Shown here piece after piece: positions 8,455 to 18,134 of a DNA stretch of 64,000 bases. The translations under genes and the position numbers were made by a program. The notes under the pieces are model-generated. The model was not told the DNA's origin. It saw only the letters and a list, made by a program, of their open reading frames with translations, and ran no database searches. The number at the start of each line of letters is the position of its first letter. The stretch's first letter is position 1. Source of the stretch: Streptomyces sp. NBC_00154 (GTDB lineage Bacteria; Actinomycetota; Actinomycetes; Streptomycetales; Streptomycetaceae); assembly GCF_026342835.1 (NCBI RefSeq), contig NZ_JAPEMI010000003.1, positions 186,001-250,000 on the forward strand, given 5' to 3'.

Positions 8455-9219
8455 TCAGTCCGCGGCCTCCAAATCCCCACACCCCCGCTCATGCGGCAAC
8501 AGGGGCCGCAGCGTGAGCTGGAGGCGCGTACCGGCGTACGTCCACACCACCCCGGGCCCGGCCTCGGTGGCCAGGCGCTCGGCGCGGGTGAGGCGGGCAC
8601 CGGTGAGAATCGTGCAGGTGCCCTCCGGGGTCTCGGTGCCCGTCGACGGGTTTCCGAGGGACCAGGGGCGGGTCGCGGTGGAGGCGTCCGGCCAGGGGCG
8701 GGCGAACACGGCGAGGCGGGAGGCCCGGTAGGGGCGGGCGGGGCCCAGGAAGACGTTCGCGGGCCAGCGGGACGGGTCGACTCGTTCCCGGAGGTCGCTC
8801 AACTCGTCTTTCGGCATGGGCAGTTGATAGGCACGGTCCGCGACCGTCAGGGCGAGCGAGGGGCCGTCGACGGCGTCCGGCTCGGTCGGTGCGGTGTGTG
8901 CCGTCGCGTGTACGTCGGCGTAGAGGGCGTCCGCCTTCGCGTCGGTGACCCGTCGTACGGTCGCCGTGAGCAGTGAACCCGCCGGGCGTCCGGGAACGAT
9001 GACGCTGCGGTCCCCGTACAGCGCGAGGTCCGGCAGGGCCGCGCGCACGGGTGGGGAAGGGGTACCGGGGATGGTCCGGACTGAGGCCACGAGATCGCTT
9101 CGACCCGTCGGCCGTGCAGGTGCCGCGTCGTCCTCGCCCGTCGACCCGCAGGCCGTCAGGGCGGCGGCGGTCAGGAGGAGAGCCGTCGCGCCGGCGACCG
9201 GGGCCAAGTGATCACGCAT
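8455..9219 (-). CDS. secreted lipoprotein of unknown function
   Basis: From ATG 9219 the protein has a lipoprotein signal (MRDHLAPVAGATALLLTAAA, then LTAC as lipobox with the modified Cys followed by GS). After a linker comes a domain of about 200 residues without a recognised family. A longer frame starts at ATG 9318 and overlaps the metalloprotease stop as ATGA, which suggests coupled translation, but it would add 33 Arg/Pro-rich residues before the signal. I prefer 9219 on signal-peptide grounds; the coupling start is a real alternative. Its position right after a secreted protease suggests a linked extracellular role, perhaps as inhibitor, foldase or substrate-binding partner. Confidence 0.75.
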   Translation of the reverse strand: MRDHLAPVAGATALLLTAAALTACGSTGEDDAAPARPTGRSDLVASVRTIPGTPSPPVRAALPDLALYGDRSVIVPGRPAGSLLTATVRRVTDAKADALYADVHATAHTAPTEPDAVDGPSLALTVADRAYQLPMPKDELSDLRERVDPSRWPANVFLGPARPYRASRLAVFARPWPDASTATRPWSLGNPSTGTETPEGTCTILTGARLTRAERLATEAGPGVVWTYAGTRLQLTLRPLLPHERGCGDLEAAD

Positions 9220-9314
9220 ACCCCTGGGACGACGCGACGGCGTGGACCGGTTCCGCCTGCCGGGTCCCCGGCCGCGTACGGGAGTACGGGGCCGGGGACC
9301 CGGCAGGGCGGGGG

Positions 9315-11735
9315 TCATGACTTGGTGAGGGTGTACGTGCCGTTGCCGGCCTTGTTCACGACCACCAGGCCGTGGCAGCCGGACGGCAGGTCGACGGCGA
9401 CGGACTCCGGTGCGCCGGGGCCGCCCGCGTCGCCGGTCGCGGTGGCGCCGAGGCGGGTCACGACGTTGTCGCCGCTGCTGCGGTCGGCGTCCAGGACGAA
9501 GATTTCTGCGTCCTGGTCCGTGCCCGAGGGAGTGACGGTGTAGGTCGCCTTCTCGCCGTTCAGCAGGCAGATGTCCCAGACGGCGGCCAGCCGGTCGGTA
9601 CCCATGGTGACCGTGGGCGAGCCGCTGAAGATGCCTTCCGTCTCGTCGGCCTCGATCTGGTAGTCGCCGCTGCCGGAGATGAGGGACACCCGCGGGTAGT
9701 AGTCGCCCGTCGGGCGCTGGTTGGAGTTGATCGCCACGAAGTCCGTGGCTCCCGATCCGGCCACGCTGGTGGTCAGCAGGTTGTTCTGCGCCTCGTCGTC
9801 GTAGAGCCGCAGGTCGTAGTCGGCGGTCGTGGGCGGGCGGAGCGCCACCACGGACCAGAACACCTTGGTGGTGTCGAACCGGTAGTTGTGGGCCGGATCA
9901 GGAGTGGGCCGGGTCTGCGACTGATGGCTGGTCAGCGGGTTGCGGTAGCCGTAGTCGATGGTGCTCTGGAAGAGGCTGCCAAGGGCGGGGGCGCCCGTCT
10001 CACGGCTGTCCGCCACGCGCGCGTCCCAGTACTCGCGGAAGGTCGTCACCCGGTGGTCGAGGAAGGTGTTCCACACCGGGGAGAGACCTTCGCCGTACGC
10101 GTCCCAGCCTTCTGTACCGGTGTCGACCAGGTCCCACAGGGCACCGGCCACGCGGCCCTCGACGGCGTCCCCGTCGTCCCAGCCGCCAGTTTCCCAGGTG
10201 TGCTTCTCGAAGTCGACAGTGAAACCGCTGGCGTCGTTGTTGGTGTCCGTGCGGTCCCGGTACACCGGGTCGCCGAACACCGCGACGCCGTACCAGTCGG
10301 CGAACCCTTCCGACCAGGCGCAGTTCACGTGACTGGTGCCCGTGATGATGTGTGGGGAGGGACAGTGCGAGTCGAAGTTGTCCTCCTCGTACGTGTCGTC
10401 CATCACCGCGTGCCCCATCTCGTGGACCACGACGTTGCGGTCGTCGGCGTCCTGCGGCGGGAGGTAGATCTCGTCCTCGCTCGGCCGGTAGAAGGCGCCG
10501 CCCGGGTCGTCGTCCGGGTGCCAGTTGATGTCGGTGCGGCGGCAGTCCCAGTCACGCTCGTCCCAGCAGTCGCCGGGCGTCCACTCGGAGGCGGTGTTGA
10601 CGAAGTCGTAGGCGCGCAGGGCGCCGTGCAGCCGCTCGTCGGTGGCCGTCTGGACGCCGAGGTTGGTGGTGGTGCCGTCGCCCCGGTCCTCGAAGTTCGC
10701 CGTACGGAACTCGTAGACATCGTCGTCGTCCCGCTCCACGCCCCACTGCCCGTTCTGCGTCACGAACTTGAGGTAGAGGTCCTGTCCGCCCCGCGCGTCC
10801 GTGCCGTTGTCGAAGCAGAGCCGGTACGCGCCGTTGCCGTCGGTCAGGCCGACGGTGAGCAGGTCGTCGCTGTTCGCGGGGTCCTCGTCCCAGACCTGCA
10901 CCTGGAGGTTGGCGGACGGCCTCGAGATGCCGTCCTCGTCGTGGTAGACGAAGGAGCCGCGCACGCAGGAGAGGGCGCCGGCGAGCGACTTCGCTGTGCT
11001 CGTGGCGGCGTCGTCGCTGTGCGGCTTGGCCAGACCCTTGGCGGGGATCTTGGAGGTGGGGCGGCCGGTCAGCGGTTCGACTGTGGTGCCGTCGGGCACC
11101 GGGGCGGCGGTGTACGTCCCGGACTTGAGACCGAGGCGGGACGAGGCCTCGTCCGCGCCGACGGTGACCAGGGCCGGGTCCTCGATACCGGCGCCGTACC
11201 CCTTGGGCGGCAGCACGCGGGCCCGGACCACCAGGTCGCCGGTGGCGGCGGCGGTGACGGGGGCGGTGAAGGTGAGGGTCCGGTCGGCCTTGAGGTCAAG
11301 GGTACGGGTGGCCCGACTGACCGATCCGCCGTTGTCGGGCCGGGCGGAGGCGCGGCGGGCGACGTCGAAGCCTTCCGGCGCCTTGGTGAAGCGCAGGGCC
11401 GCCGGAAGGTCGATCTCGAACTTGGCCCCGGGGATGTCGATGCGGGCGTCGAGCGTCACGGTCAGGGTGGTCTTCTTGCCCTTGGCAGGCGCCGTGTCGA
11501 GTGCGGTCTTCAGCACGACGCAGCGCGGTCCCTGATCGCCGCCGTCGGCGCAGGCGGCTGTACGGGCCTCCGCAGCGGCCTCCGCAGCGCCTGCCGCGGT
11601 CCCCGCCGGAGCGCCCGCGGCGGGTATCGCCTGGAGGCCGCTCAGGGTGAGGGCGGCGGCTGCGAAGGCCGCGCCTAAGGCGATTCGCGAACGAGATCTT
11701 CGCCGATCAAGATAGGCAGGGCGATGGGGTCGCAC
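9315..11735 (-). CDS. secreted zinc metalloprotease
   Basis: An 806-residue protein with a twin-basic N terminus and hydrophobic signal region (RIALGAAFAAAALTLSGLQA). The gluzincin-type motif HEMGH is at about residues 438-442, with a candidate third ligand Glu in WSEGFADWYG at about residue 476. An N-terminal beta-rich region of about 400 residues precedes the catalytic part, and a C-terminal region resembling pre-peptidase or bacterial immunoglobulin-like folds (DYDLRLYDDEAQ, YYPRVSLISGSGDYQIE) follows. It should cleave proteins outside the cell; the substrate is unknown. Its stop overlaps the upstream candidate start of the lipoprotein gene. Confidence 0.85.
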   Translation of the reverse strand: MRPHRPAYLDRRRSRSRIALGAAFAAAALTLSGLQAIPAAGAPAGTAAGAAEAAAEARTAACADGGDQGPRCVVLKTALDTAPAKGKKTTLTVTLDARIDIPGAKFEIDLPAALRFTKAPEGFDVARRASARPDNGGSVSRATRTLDLKADRTLTFTAPVTAAATGDLVVRARVLPPKGYGAGIEDPALVTVGADEASSRLGLKSGTYTAAPVPDGTTVEPLTGRPTSKIPAKGLAKPHSDDAATSTAKSLAGALSCVRGSFVYHDEDGISRPSANLQVQVWDEDPANSDDLLTVGLTDGNGAYRLCFDNGTDARGGQDLYLKFVTQNGQWGVERDDDDVYEFRTANFEDRGDGTTTNLGVQTATDERLHGALRAYDFVNTASEWTPGDCWDERDWDCRRTDINWHPDDDPGGAFYRPSEDEIYLPPQDADDRNVVVHEMGHAVMDDTYEEDNFDSHCPSPHIITGTSHVNCAWSEGFADWYGVAVFGDPVYRDRTDTNNDASGFTVDFEKHTWETGGWDDGDAVEGRVAGALWDLVDTGTEGWDAYGEGLSPVWNTFLDHRVTTFREYWDARVADSRETGAPALGSLFQSTIDYGYRNPLTSHQSQTRPTPDPAHNYRFDTTKVFWSVVALRPPTTADYDLRLYDDEAQNNLLTTSVAGSGATDFVAINSNQRPTGDYYPRVSLISGSGDYQIEADETEGIFSGSPTVTMGTDRLAAVWDICLLNGEKATYTVTPSGTDQDAEIFVLDADRSSGDNVVTRLGATATGDAGGPGAPESVAVDLPSGCHGLVVVNKAGNGTYTLTKS

Positions 11736-12149
11736 GTGAATCTCCTTTGCAGGAAGGGCAGTTGGAGCGTCAGGGACAGATGATGAACCAGTGCCCTCCG
11801 GGTGTCACCCGGACCGCCACCCTCCGGATCCTTTGGCGCATTTCCGACGCCTGGCGGGATGACACCGGTGCCGAGCGGTGGCCTCCAGGCCGGGCGCGGT
11901 GCCGCCATCTGTCGCGAACCCCTGGCAGGCAGTCACTCTCGACGTACGTGACCCATGTGCCCCGAACGACCGGTCCTTTGGCCCATTGTTCCGAGCACCT
12001 GCCCGAGGAGCACGCACACCGAGGAGGCCGTATGCCTTGCCGAACGAGCATCGTCGTGGTGTCGTTGCAGTCGCAAGTGGGAGGTGGAGTGGTAGGCCCT
12101 CCGTTGAGAACCTTTTGACCTGGGCTGCGTCGGGGCGAAGCCACTGCTG
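11736..12149. other. intergenic, no gene recognised
   Basis: Upstream region of the metalloprotease gene, which must contain its promoter. The open frames here have no sensible composition on either strand. Confidence 0.5.
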
Positions 12150-12620
12150 CTAGCGCGACCCCCGAGTCCAGAACGTATCGCCCCAGTCATCCTCGTAGGC
12201 CCGGCGTACGTGCACCTGGTTGAGCGCGGCGCCGGCGGGAGGATTCTGGAGCCCCCGACTGACGCAGTAACGTACTTCCTCCCAGGAAGAAGCACGTTCA
12301 TAGGTGAGCCGCGAAAGCGTGCCCTCACCTTCAGCCCCTGCCCAGGTGTAGCGAATCACCCAGCCACGCAGGGACTCATCGGCTTCCAACTCGCGCTCTG
12401 AAATCCATGTCCTCGCCCTCTCGTACCAGTACAGGGTCGCGCCGCGAACCCGCTTCGTCTGTCGGGTCGAGATCGGTGATCGCCAACCTGGCTGACTCAC
12501 TCAGATGGTTAGGAACGACGAGAGTCGTGGGGGCAGGAGCGTCTGGGAAGGTTGCCTCAAGCTCTGCTCCCGCCCGGTCATCGCCACCGCGGTCACGTGT
12601 CAGACGGATGCGCCCGAGGG
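12150..12620 (-). pseudogene. hypothetical protein remnant with a frameshift
   Basis: Two minus-strand frames give a coherent sequence only when joined. The upstream one reads PTTLVVPNHLSESARLAITD to about 12450, and the downstream one continues ATLYWYERARTWISERELEA and RLTYERASSWEEVRYCVSRG to the stop at 12150. The composition looks genuine, with many Trp and Tyr and no Arg/Pro-rich shadow pattern. The 5' end runs into an antisense transposase remnant, so the gene is probably truncated as well as shifted. No family recognised. Confidence 0.4.
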
Positions 12621-12625
12621 TCACG

Positions 12626-12890
12626 ACGCCCCTCACCGCAGCCGACATCAAGTGCTGGGGAGACAAGGCCTATCGAGGCGCAGGCGGCACGGTCCGCACC
12701 CCCTGCTGGGGACAGTGGGAGACCCTTTCCACTGATCAGAAGGCCGTGAACCGGTCCCGCGCGAAGATCCGCGCACTCGTCGAGCAGGCCGTGGCCACCC
12801 TCAAGTCCTGGCGGCTCCTTCGGAAGCTTCGGTGCTCGACCAGCCGGATCACCACCCTGGTCCAAGCCGCCCTCCCCCCTCCATCTGGAC
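12626..12890 (+). pseudogene. IS5-like transposase C-terminal fragment
   Basis: The frame encodes DKAYRGAGGTVRTPCWGQWE, QKAVNRSRAKIRALVEQAVA and TLKSWRLLRKLRCSTSRI, the C-terminal third of a Streptomyces DDE_4-type transposase with the catalytic Glu in ALVEQAVA. The N-terminal two thirds and both ends are missing. Confidence 0.65.
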
Positions 12891-13086
12891 AGCTCAGACC
12901 GATGACGGCAAAATTTCGCTGGCAGTGGGTATTGCGGATCGTGGCCGCGCGGAGGGGCACTGACTGGTGGCTCGTCCGATGCAGCCAGCTGGCCCCCTCA
13001 CCCTTCGGTCGTCCGTTGAAGCCTCTTGAGGAGACCTCCGCCGGCAGTTGGCACATCGTAGTGGCGGGCGGTTTCTACCGATCCGG

Positions 13087-14772
13087 TCAACCCGGGACCG
13101 AGCAGTCCAGGATCCGCCCGTCCACCGTCCCCACGACCAGCCGCTGTTGCTCCGCCCGGTACGCGGCGGACACCGGCGTGACCGGGTGGCCGTGCGCGCG
13201 CAGGGTGTGCCGGGCTCGCACCTCGCCCGTCGCCGCGTCCAGGGTCTCCACCTCACCGGTGAGATACACGACGTACACCCTCCGCTCGTCGCCGTCGAGA
13301 TCGGCGAGCGGTTTGTCGGTGCCGTACACCCAGCGTGCCTCTCCGTCCGGCAGCCGGCGGCTCACGACGTACGTGCCCTCGCGGGCTTCCACGTAGGTGG
13401 CGCCCTGTTCGTACGACCGGCCCGCGTGGACGAGGGTGTGTGTCAGCTCGACGGCGGGGCCGTACCAGGGCTGGAGTGCGGACGCCGGGTCCCAGCGCAA
13501 GGGGAAGAGGGCGCGGAGAGTGGCGGGGCCGTGGGCGCCTGGAGGATCGATCGCGTGGATCCACGGCGCGTCGTCGTCCGGGCCGGGGCCGTCCACATAC
13601 AGCAGACGGGCGCTGTGTCTGACGCGCAGCGCCGGGGAGTTGGAGCGGCTGGGGACGAGGCCGAGGCGTGCCGCCTCCTGGTGCGTGGGGGCGAGCAGCA
13701 GCGCGGCGTGTGCGTCGCGCCCTTGCGGGCGCAGGGCAAGCCAGCCTTCGTCCGCGGCGCACAGTGCGGGGACCGACGGCACATCCACGCGATCCACCGC
13801 ATCGCCGTCCGCCGTCGATATCCGCCGAACAGTGGTCGCGCGGTCAACCGGGCGACCCGTCACCTCGTCGCGCCGGTAGCCCCGGTACGTCACCCACGCC
13901 GACTCGTCGTCAGGGGCCGCCTCGACCCGGACGCTCCCCTCCCCGTCCGCAGGAAGAGCCCACCTCAGCGCGCCCGACGGATCCCAGCATTCGAGGTCCG
14001 TGTGCCAGCCGGTGGCGAGCACCCGGCCGTCGGCCAGCACCGCGAGGTCCCGCACCTCCGCCCGCCGCCGCCACCGGCCCTCTGTCAGCCGCGCGAGGGT
14101 GTTCTCCACACGCGGGTCGTAAAGGAGCCCGCTCTCGACCATCGGATGGCGTGTGTCGTCGGGGTCGACCAGACCGGCCGGAGCAGACAGCCAGTCGTCC
14201 ACCGCGACGGCCAGCTCGAAGCCCTTGCGGAAGCCGCCGTCCTTGTCCTCGGGGGAGAGCAGCATCGCGAGCCTGCCGTCCTCCAGCCAGCGCAGGTGGC
14301 GCACTTGGCGGCTCTTGCTCAGCAGGTTCGTCACGCGCCCGGTCTCCAGGTGCAGCAGGAGCATCTGTCCCTGAAAGTCCCACGAGCCGTCGTAGCGGCC
14401 GGTGCCGACGGCGACGAGCGGCAGCTCGGGGTGAGGCTCGATGGCACATACGGAGTAGCGGGAGGCGACGACGTGGCGCGGACGGAGGGTGCCGGCCTCG
14501 TACACGCCGATCCGGTAGCCGAGCCAGTGGCCCGTACCACGCCACATGACGTGCCCGAGGTCACCGGCCGCGATGACACAGCCGTGACGCTCGTCGGTCA
14601 CCGCCCACACGGGCCGGCCGATCTCGGCGAACGGCTGGTCCCCGAGTATCCGGCTGACGGTCAGCTCATCCGGCACGACAATCTCCCCCCCAGGTGGCGC
14701 ACAGTCTGCCAGGCCCGGCGCTTTCCTGCGGTCTTCCGAGGGAATCGGCTCATCCATGTACGTGATGCGCAC
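13087..14772 (-). CDS. beta-propeller (WD40/PQQ-like) protein
   Basis: The 561-residue protein has repeated blades ending in short aromatic/aspartate strands, e.g. WLEDGRLAMLLSPEDKDGG, LATGWHTDLECWDPSGALRW, and VVGTVDGRILDCSVPG at the C terminus. No signal peptide or membrane helix is visible, so it is probably cytoplasmic. Propellers usually bind proteins or ligands; the partner is unknown. Two starts are possible (MRITYMDEP at 14772 or MDEP at 14757). It is flanked by degraded regions and is not in an obvious operon. Confidence 0.7.
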   Translation of the reverse strand: MRITYMDEPIPSEDRRKAPGLADCAPPGGEIVVPDELTVSRILGDQPFAEIGRPVWAVTDERHGCVIAAGDLGHVMWRGTGHWLGYRIGVYEAGTLRPRHVVASRYSVCAIEPHPELPLVAVGTGRYDGSWDFQGQMLLLHLETGRVTNLLSKSRQVRHLRWLEDGRLAMLLSPEDKDGGFRKGFELAVAVDDWLSAPAGLVDPDDTRHPMVESGLLYDPRVENTLARLTEGRWRRRAEVRDLAVLADGRVLATGWHTDLECWDPSGALRWALPADGEGSVRVEAAPDDESAWVTYRGYRRDEVTGRPVDRATTVRRISTADGDAVDRVDVPSVPALCAADEGWLALRPQGRDAHAALLLAPTHQEAARLGLVPSRSNSPALRVRHSARLLYVDGPGPDDDAPWIHAIDPPGAHGPATLRALFPLRWDPASALQPWYGPAVELTHTLVHAGRSYEQGATYVEAREGTYVVSRRLPDGEARWVYGTDKPLADLDGDERRVYVVYLTGEVETLDAATGEVRARHTLRAHGHPVTPVSAAYRAEQQRLVVGTVDGRILDCSVPG

Positions 14773-14880
14773 CTGCCGGTGGTGCGGATGTCGTGAATCT
14801 CGATGGTGCGCACCGACTCTTCGCCATCGCCGTCCCTTACGGCGCTGGTGCTGGCCGCGTAGACCGCGCGGGCCCGCCCC

Positions 14881-15105
14881 TCAGCGGGCCGCCCACAAGC
14901 GGGACCGCGCAGCACTCAAGGAGGCGCTGCGCTCGATACCGGTTGAGTACGTCGCGTCCTCGCAGTCCCAGATGTCAGCCCATGCGGCCTGTCCCGCAAC
15001 CGGGTTTGCAGTGATCGGCATACCGGCCGTGCCGTCGCCAGTAAGGCCACAGCCCACGACCGGCAGGGCCGGGACGGGCGAGAGGCTGCCGCTGGTGCCG
15101 GCCAT
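14881..15105 (-). CDS. small phage-like protein, probable prophage remnant
   Basis: A 74-residue ORF starting MAGTSGSLSPVPALPVVGCG. The GCGLTGDGTAG segment resembles the Gly/Thr-rich ends of actinophage tail-associated proteins, a weak resemblance. Its ATG overlaps the stop of the gene upstream as ATGA, which is typical of phage operons and supports both frames being real. Confidence 0.45.
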   Translation of the reverse strand: MAGTSGSLSPVPALPVVGCGLTGDGTAGMPITANPVAGQAAWADIWDCEDATYSTGIERSASLSAARSRLWAAR

Positions 15106-15347
15106 CAGTCGGACACCTTCTTGAAGCGGAAGTTCAAGGCCCAGACGGCCTCGGCGGTCGTGGTTCCGCTGTCGACGTGTTTCAGCGCCTCGACTCGAAT
15201 CGTTGCGGGCCCCGCCACCTGGTAGAGCGCCGCTGCCGAGGCGTTGCCGTGGAGGGTGCGTGTGATGCCGTCGGCGGGCGTGGCAGCGAAGAGGAGGATG
15301 CTCCGCGTACTGAGCGGAACGGCTGCGTTGGTAGTGACGTCGAAGAG
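15105..15347 (-). pseudogene. phage-like structural protein, 5'-truncated
   Basis: The minus-strand frame reads LFDVTTNAAVPLSTRSILLF, then AATPADGITRTLHGNASAAA and ends AVWALNFRFKKVSD. It has the look of a phage virion protein domain. No start is present because the frame breaks at about 15350, where an unrelated plus-strand fragment begins. Too short for a firm family call. Confidence 0.4.
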
Positions 15348-15357
15348 CCGGGCTCCC

Positions 15358-15600
15358 CGCCCCCTTCGCCGCCCTCGCCGACCTGGCGGGCGAGCCCACC
15401 ATCGAGCGGGCGCAGGCCCTCGGCCGTGCGCTCAACGCGGTGCCCGACCTGCAGGCCTGGCTCCGTGAGCAGAGGCAGCTCACCGTCCGCGCTCTCCTTG
15501 ACGGCCCGCTCACCAAGGGGGATCTGGACCCGCGCTTGGAAATCAGCCCGCAGCGGGTCGCCGAGGCTCTGGTCCCGGACCGATCCGGTCCGAACTCAGA
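15358..15600 (+). pseudogene. fragment of a helix-turn-helix hypothetical protein
   Basis: The plus frame reads PFAALADLAGEPTIERAQAL, then VPDLQAWLREQRQLTVRALL and ISPQRVAEAL. This matches a common streptomycete small DNA-binding protein in which the final segment is the recognition helix. Its 5' end is cut at about 15355 and its 3' end meets the convergent universal stress gene. The usual start is missing. Confidence 0.4.
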
Positions 15601-16474
15601 GCCCCTCGTCGGCCGGCGGGGGCACGGTGACGACAGGGCAGACGGCCCTGTGCAGCAGACCATGCGGAACGGAGCCCAACCGCATGCCGGTGAAGCCCTC
15701 CCGGCCGCGGCGCCCGACGACCACGGCGAGCGCATGCTCGGCGGCCTCGGCCAGTACCTCAACAGGATGTCCCGGCAACACGGCATGGCTCAGCGAAACA
15801 TCCCGATAGGCGCGGGACCGCCCCGCCGTGGCTTCGTGCAGTTGCCTGTGGCACGACTCGAGCGCCGCCTGCTCATCGAGAAAGCCCAGTAGAGGCCGCT
15901 GCCACACCCACACGGCACGCACGGAGGCACCACGCAAGGCGGCGGCCTCCAAGGCGTGTTCCAACGCGGCATCGGCCGACCGGCTGCCGTCCACCCCCAC
16001 CACCAGGTACGGCGGCTCCTCCACGTCGCGCTCGGCTTCCGGCACGACGACCACCGGACAGGCGGCGTGCGCGCTCACCGGGACCGCCGCGGAAGCAGCA
16101 TTGAGCACTTCCGCCAGTCGGCCAAGCCGACGCGAGCCGAGGACCACCAGCCGCGCGTGCGCGGAGTGCCGTACCAAGGCCTGGGCCGGATCGGCTTCCG
16201 TGATGAAAGTCGTCACCTCAAGGCCGGGTTGCCGCTCATGGGCACGGACGATCGCCTTGTCGAGCGCCTCGTCCCCCAGCTGACGCAAGGCCTTGTGGTG
16301 CGCGGTCTCCTCGACGCCGCGTACACGGTGAGTCACCGGCAGGACGGCGTTAATCAGCTGGAGGGGCGCTCCACGGCGGGCGGCTTCGTCGGCTGCCCAG
16401 GCCAGGGCCGCATTCGCCGGTTCCACGGGGTCGACTCCGAACATGATCGGGAGTACTTCACTGGCAGATGTCAT
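15596..16474 (-). CDS. universal stress protein, tandem UspA domains
   Basis: A 292-residue protein of two Usp domains (about residues 10-145 and 155-290). Both end in the nucleotide-binding pattern: VVLGSRRLGRLAEVL with VPVSAHAACPVVVV, and VVGRRGREGFTG with HGLLHRAVCPVVTV. Tandem Usp proteins of actinobacteria bind ATP and respond to stress or hypoxia. ATG 16474 is preceded by GGAGGAG at ideal spacing, so I reject the longer frame. It appears monocistronic. Confidence 0.92.
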   Translation of the reverse strand: MTSASEVLPIMFGVDPVEPANAALAWAADEAARRGAPLQLINAVLPVTHRVRGVEETAHHKALRQLGDEALDKAIVRAHERQPGLEVTTFITEADPAQALVRHSAHARLVVLGSRRLGRLAEVLNAASAAVPVSAHAACPVVVVPEAERDVEEPPYLVVGVDGSRSADAALEHALEAAALRGASVRAVWVWQRPLLGFLDEQAALESCHRQLHEATAGRSRAYRDVSLSHAVLPGHPVEVLAEAAEHALAVVVGRRGREGFTGMRLGSVPHGLLHRAVCPVVTVPPPADEGL

Positions 16475-16993
16475 GACTCCTCCACTGATCTGCCTGCGCG
16501 TGGCAGCAGCCGTCGGCTGCAGCAGGAGCTCATACCTGCACCGTACGCACATGGACGCCGAGGCAGCAGGACCGAGTGGTCCCCATTCAGGGAGCCGTTC
16601 GTCCGGAGGAGACGACAGGTTTCCTCGCTCACGGCCGGGTCACCAGCAGGGCTGCGCGAAACCGGCCGGGCCTGCCCCGGCCGCCATGGCGACCGCCGCC
16701 CGGAGCAGGGGCTCGGTCTCCAGCACCGAGCACAGGAAAGGCACGTAGAGGGCCACCGCAGCAAGGCGTGCGGATGCCAGTACGGACAGTGGCAGGACCG
16801 GCGGACAATGTCGTAGCCGCGGCGCCCTCCTCGACCGCCACCACCAGCGTCGACACTCGTCGTCGGTGAGCACCAGATCGGCCGCCCGCCGCGCAACTCC
16901 AAGTGCCCCGCCGCCCCATGACGCGCCGATGTCCGCCTGTCACAGTGCGGGGCCGTCGCTGACAAAGGGCCCCGCGCTCACTCCCGCTGAGAG
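16475..16993. other. intergenic, no gene recognised
   Basis: Contains the promoter of the universal stress gene. A minus-strand frame (16640-16873) with a hydrophobic stretch (ASARLAAVALYVPFLCSVLE) could be a remnant, but it has no convincing start or homology that I can name. Confidence 0.4.
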
Positions 16994-17455
16994 CTACTTT
17001 CTGGGCGCCATCGGCATGGCCGTCGTGACACGGAGCCCGGTGAACGCCCGGAACTCGTGGCCGAAGTGGGCCTGGTCGAAGTAGCCTGCGCCACCGGCGA
17101 GGTCGCCCCAGTCGACCGGTCCGGCGGGGTTGATCGCGAACACGGTGGCGGCGAAGCGGTAGGTGCGGGCCGGCCGCTTCGGCGTGACGCCGATGAGCTC
17201 CTTGAACCGCTGTGCCAGATGAGTGCTGCTGACACCGGCTGCCACGCTCAGGTCGCCGATCGCCACCGCCCCGCTGGTCGCCGCGATGACGCTGCTCGTA
17301 TGGCGGACCAGCCCCAGGCCGACGGTCTCGCACAGCCGTCGCATTAGCTCCTCCTCCAGCAGCGTCAGCATCTCGTGCGGTCCGTTCGAGCAACGCCCGG
17401 CGGGCGGTCGGGGCCCGCACCGCCCTGCCTTGCGCAGCGCCTGCCGGGCGTTCAG
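16994..17455 (-). pseudogene. AraC-family regulator, C-terminal DNA-binding part only
   Basis: The frame encodes the double helix-turn-helix of AraC regulators: IGDLSVAAGVSSTHLAQRFK for the first and AGGAGYFDQAHFGHEFRAFT for the second. An ATG at 17371 would give 125 residues; the open frame extends to about 17455 (LLNARQALRKAGRCG), where a stop cuts it. The N-terminal sensor domain of the family (about 150-200 residues) is absent. It may be a truncated, constitutive or dead regulator. Confidence 0.65.
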
Positions 17456-17683
17456 CAGCTAGGCCGTTGTCCTCCGAGCGCCAGCGCCCACCAGGTGGGA
17501 CTGGTTCAGAGAAGTGACCAAGCCAAAACTAATGGCCCCGCTCCAGATCGTCGACGGCATCCATACCTCCCAGGACCCTCACTGTCGGACCGTCGCCCGC
17601 ACTCCGATCCTCACGCCGGACCGGACCGCCCGCACCTGGGCAAGCCGGATGCGCCCGCCGTCGCCCAGGGCCACTCTGGAGGG

Positions 17684-17893
17684 ATGACTGCCCCGATAGT
17701 TGTCCACGGCCTCTCCCTTAACAGTGGTCGAGCGGTCACGATCAACAATGAGCTCGTCGGTCTCGTCTTCGACGACCACGACCTGGTCGAACTGCTCCGG
17801 CGGGCGGGCGTCTACGACGCCGAGCATTGCCTCGATGACCCGCACTGGATCGAATGGCGCGGCGGCCGACCGCATAGGTATGCAGCAGCATGA
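17684..17893 (+). CDS. small conserved hypothetical protein
   Basis: A 69-residue acidic protein (MTAPIVVHGLSLNSGRAVTI, DDHDLVELLRRAGVYDAEHC, DPHWIEWRGGRPH). Similar small proteins recur in streptomycetes without known function. ATG 17684 lies close behind GGAGGG. A hairpin follows the stop, supporting a stand-alone gene. Confidence 0.6.
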   Translation: MTAPIVVHGLSLNSGRAVTINNELVGLVFDDHDLVELLRRAGVYDAEHCLDDPHWIEWRGGRPHRYAAA

Positions 17894-17902
17894 CAAGACC
17901 GC

Positions 17903-17934
17903 CCCCCTGCCCGGCCCGTAGGCCAGACAGGGGG
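17903..17934 (+). terminator. hairpin terminator after small ORF
   Basis: ccccctg (17903-17909) pairs with caggggg (17928-17934), ten bases past the stop codon at 17893. There is no T run, which is usual for Streptomyces terminators. Confidence 0.5.
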
Positions 17935-18134
17935 CGTGGTGGTTCATGACCGCCGACGGTTCGGCGGAGGCGAAGACAGAGGAGCGGCCGCTGGGGTGAA
18001 GTCGCCTCGCAGAGGAGGGCCCGGACCTCCTCGACCTCGCGATTCACCCGATTGGAGCGTTTGGGTCGCCCCCTTAAATGACGTGGCCTTCTCATTGAGC
18101 TGGACCGCAATGGCGTTCGAGTGGGAGGTAGCCG

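Noticed and set aside
9372..11678. A 768-codon plus-strand frame antisense to the metalloprotease
   Set aside because: Val/Arg/Gly-rich shadow of a high-GC gene with no domain or ribosome binding site; the opposite frame has a signal peptide and HEMGH.
13048..14796. A 582-codon plus-strand frame opposite the beta-propeller gene
   Set aside because: Composition of a mirror frame (Arg/Val/His-rich) and no recognisable motif; the minus frame has propeller-like strands.
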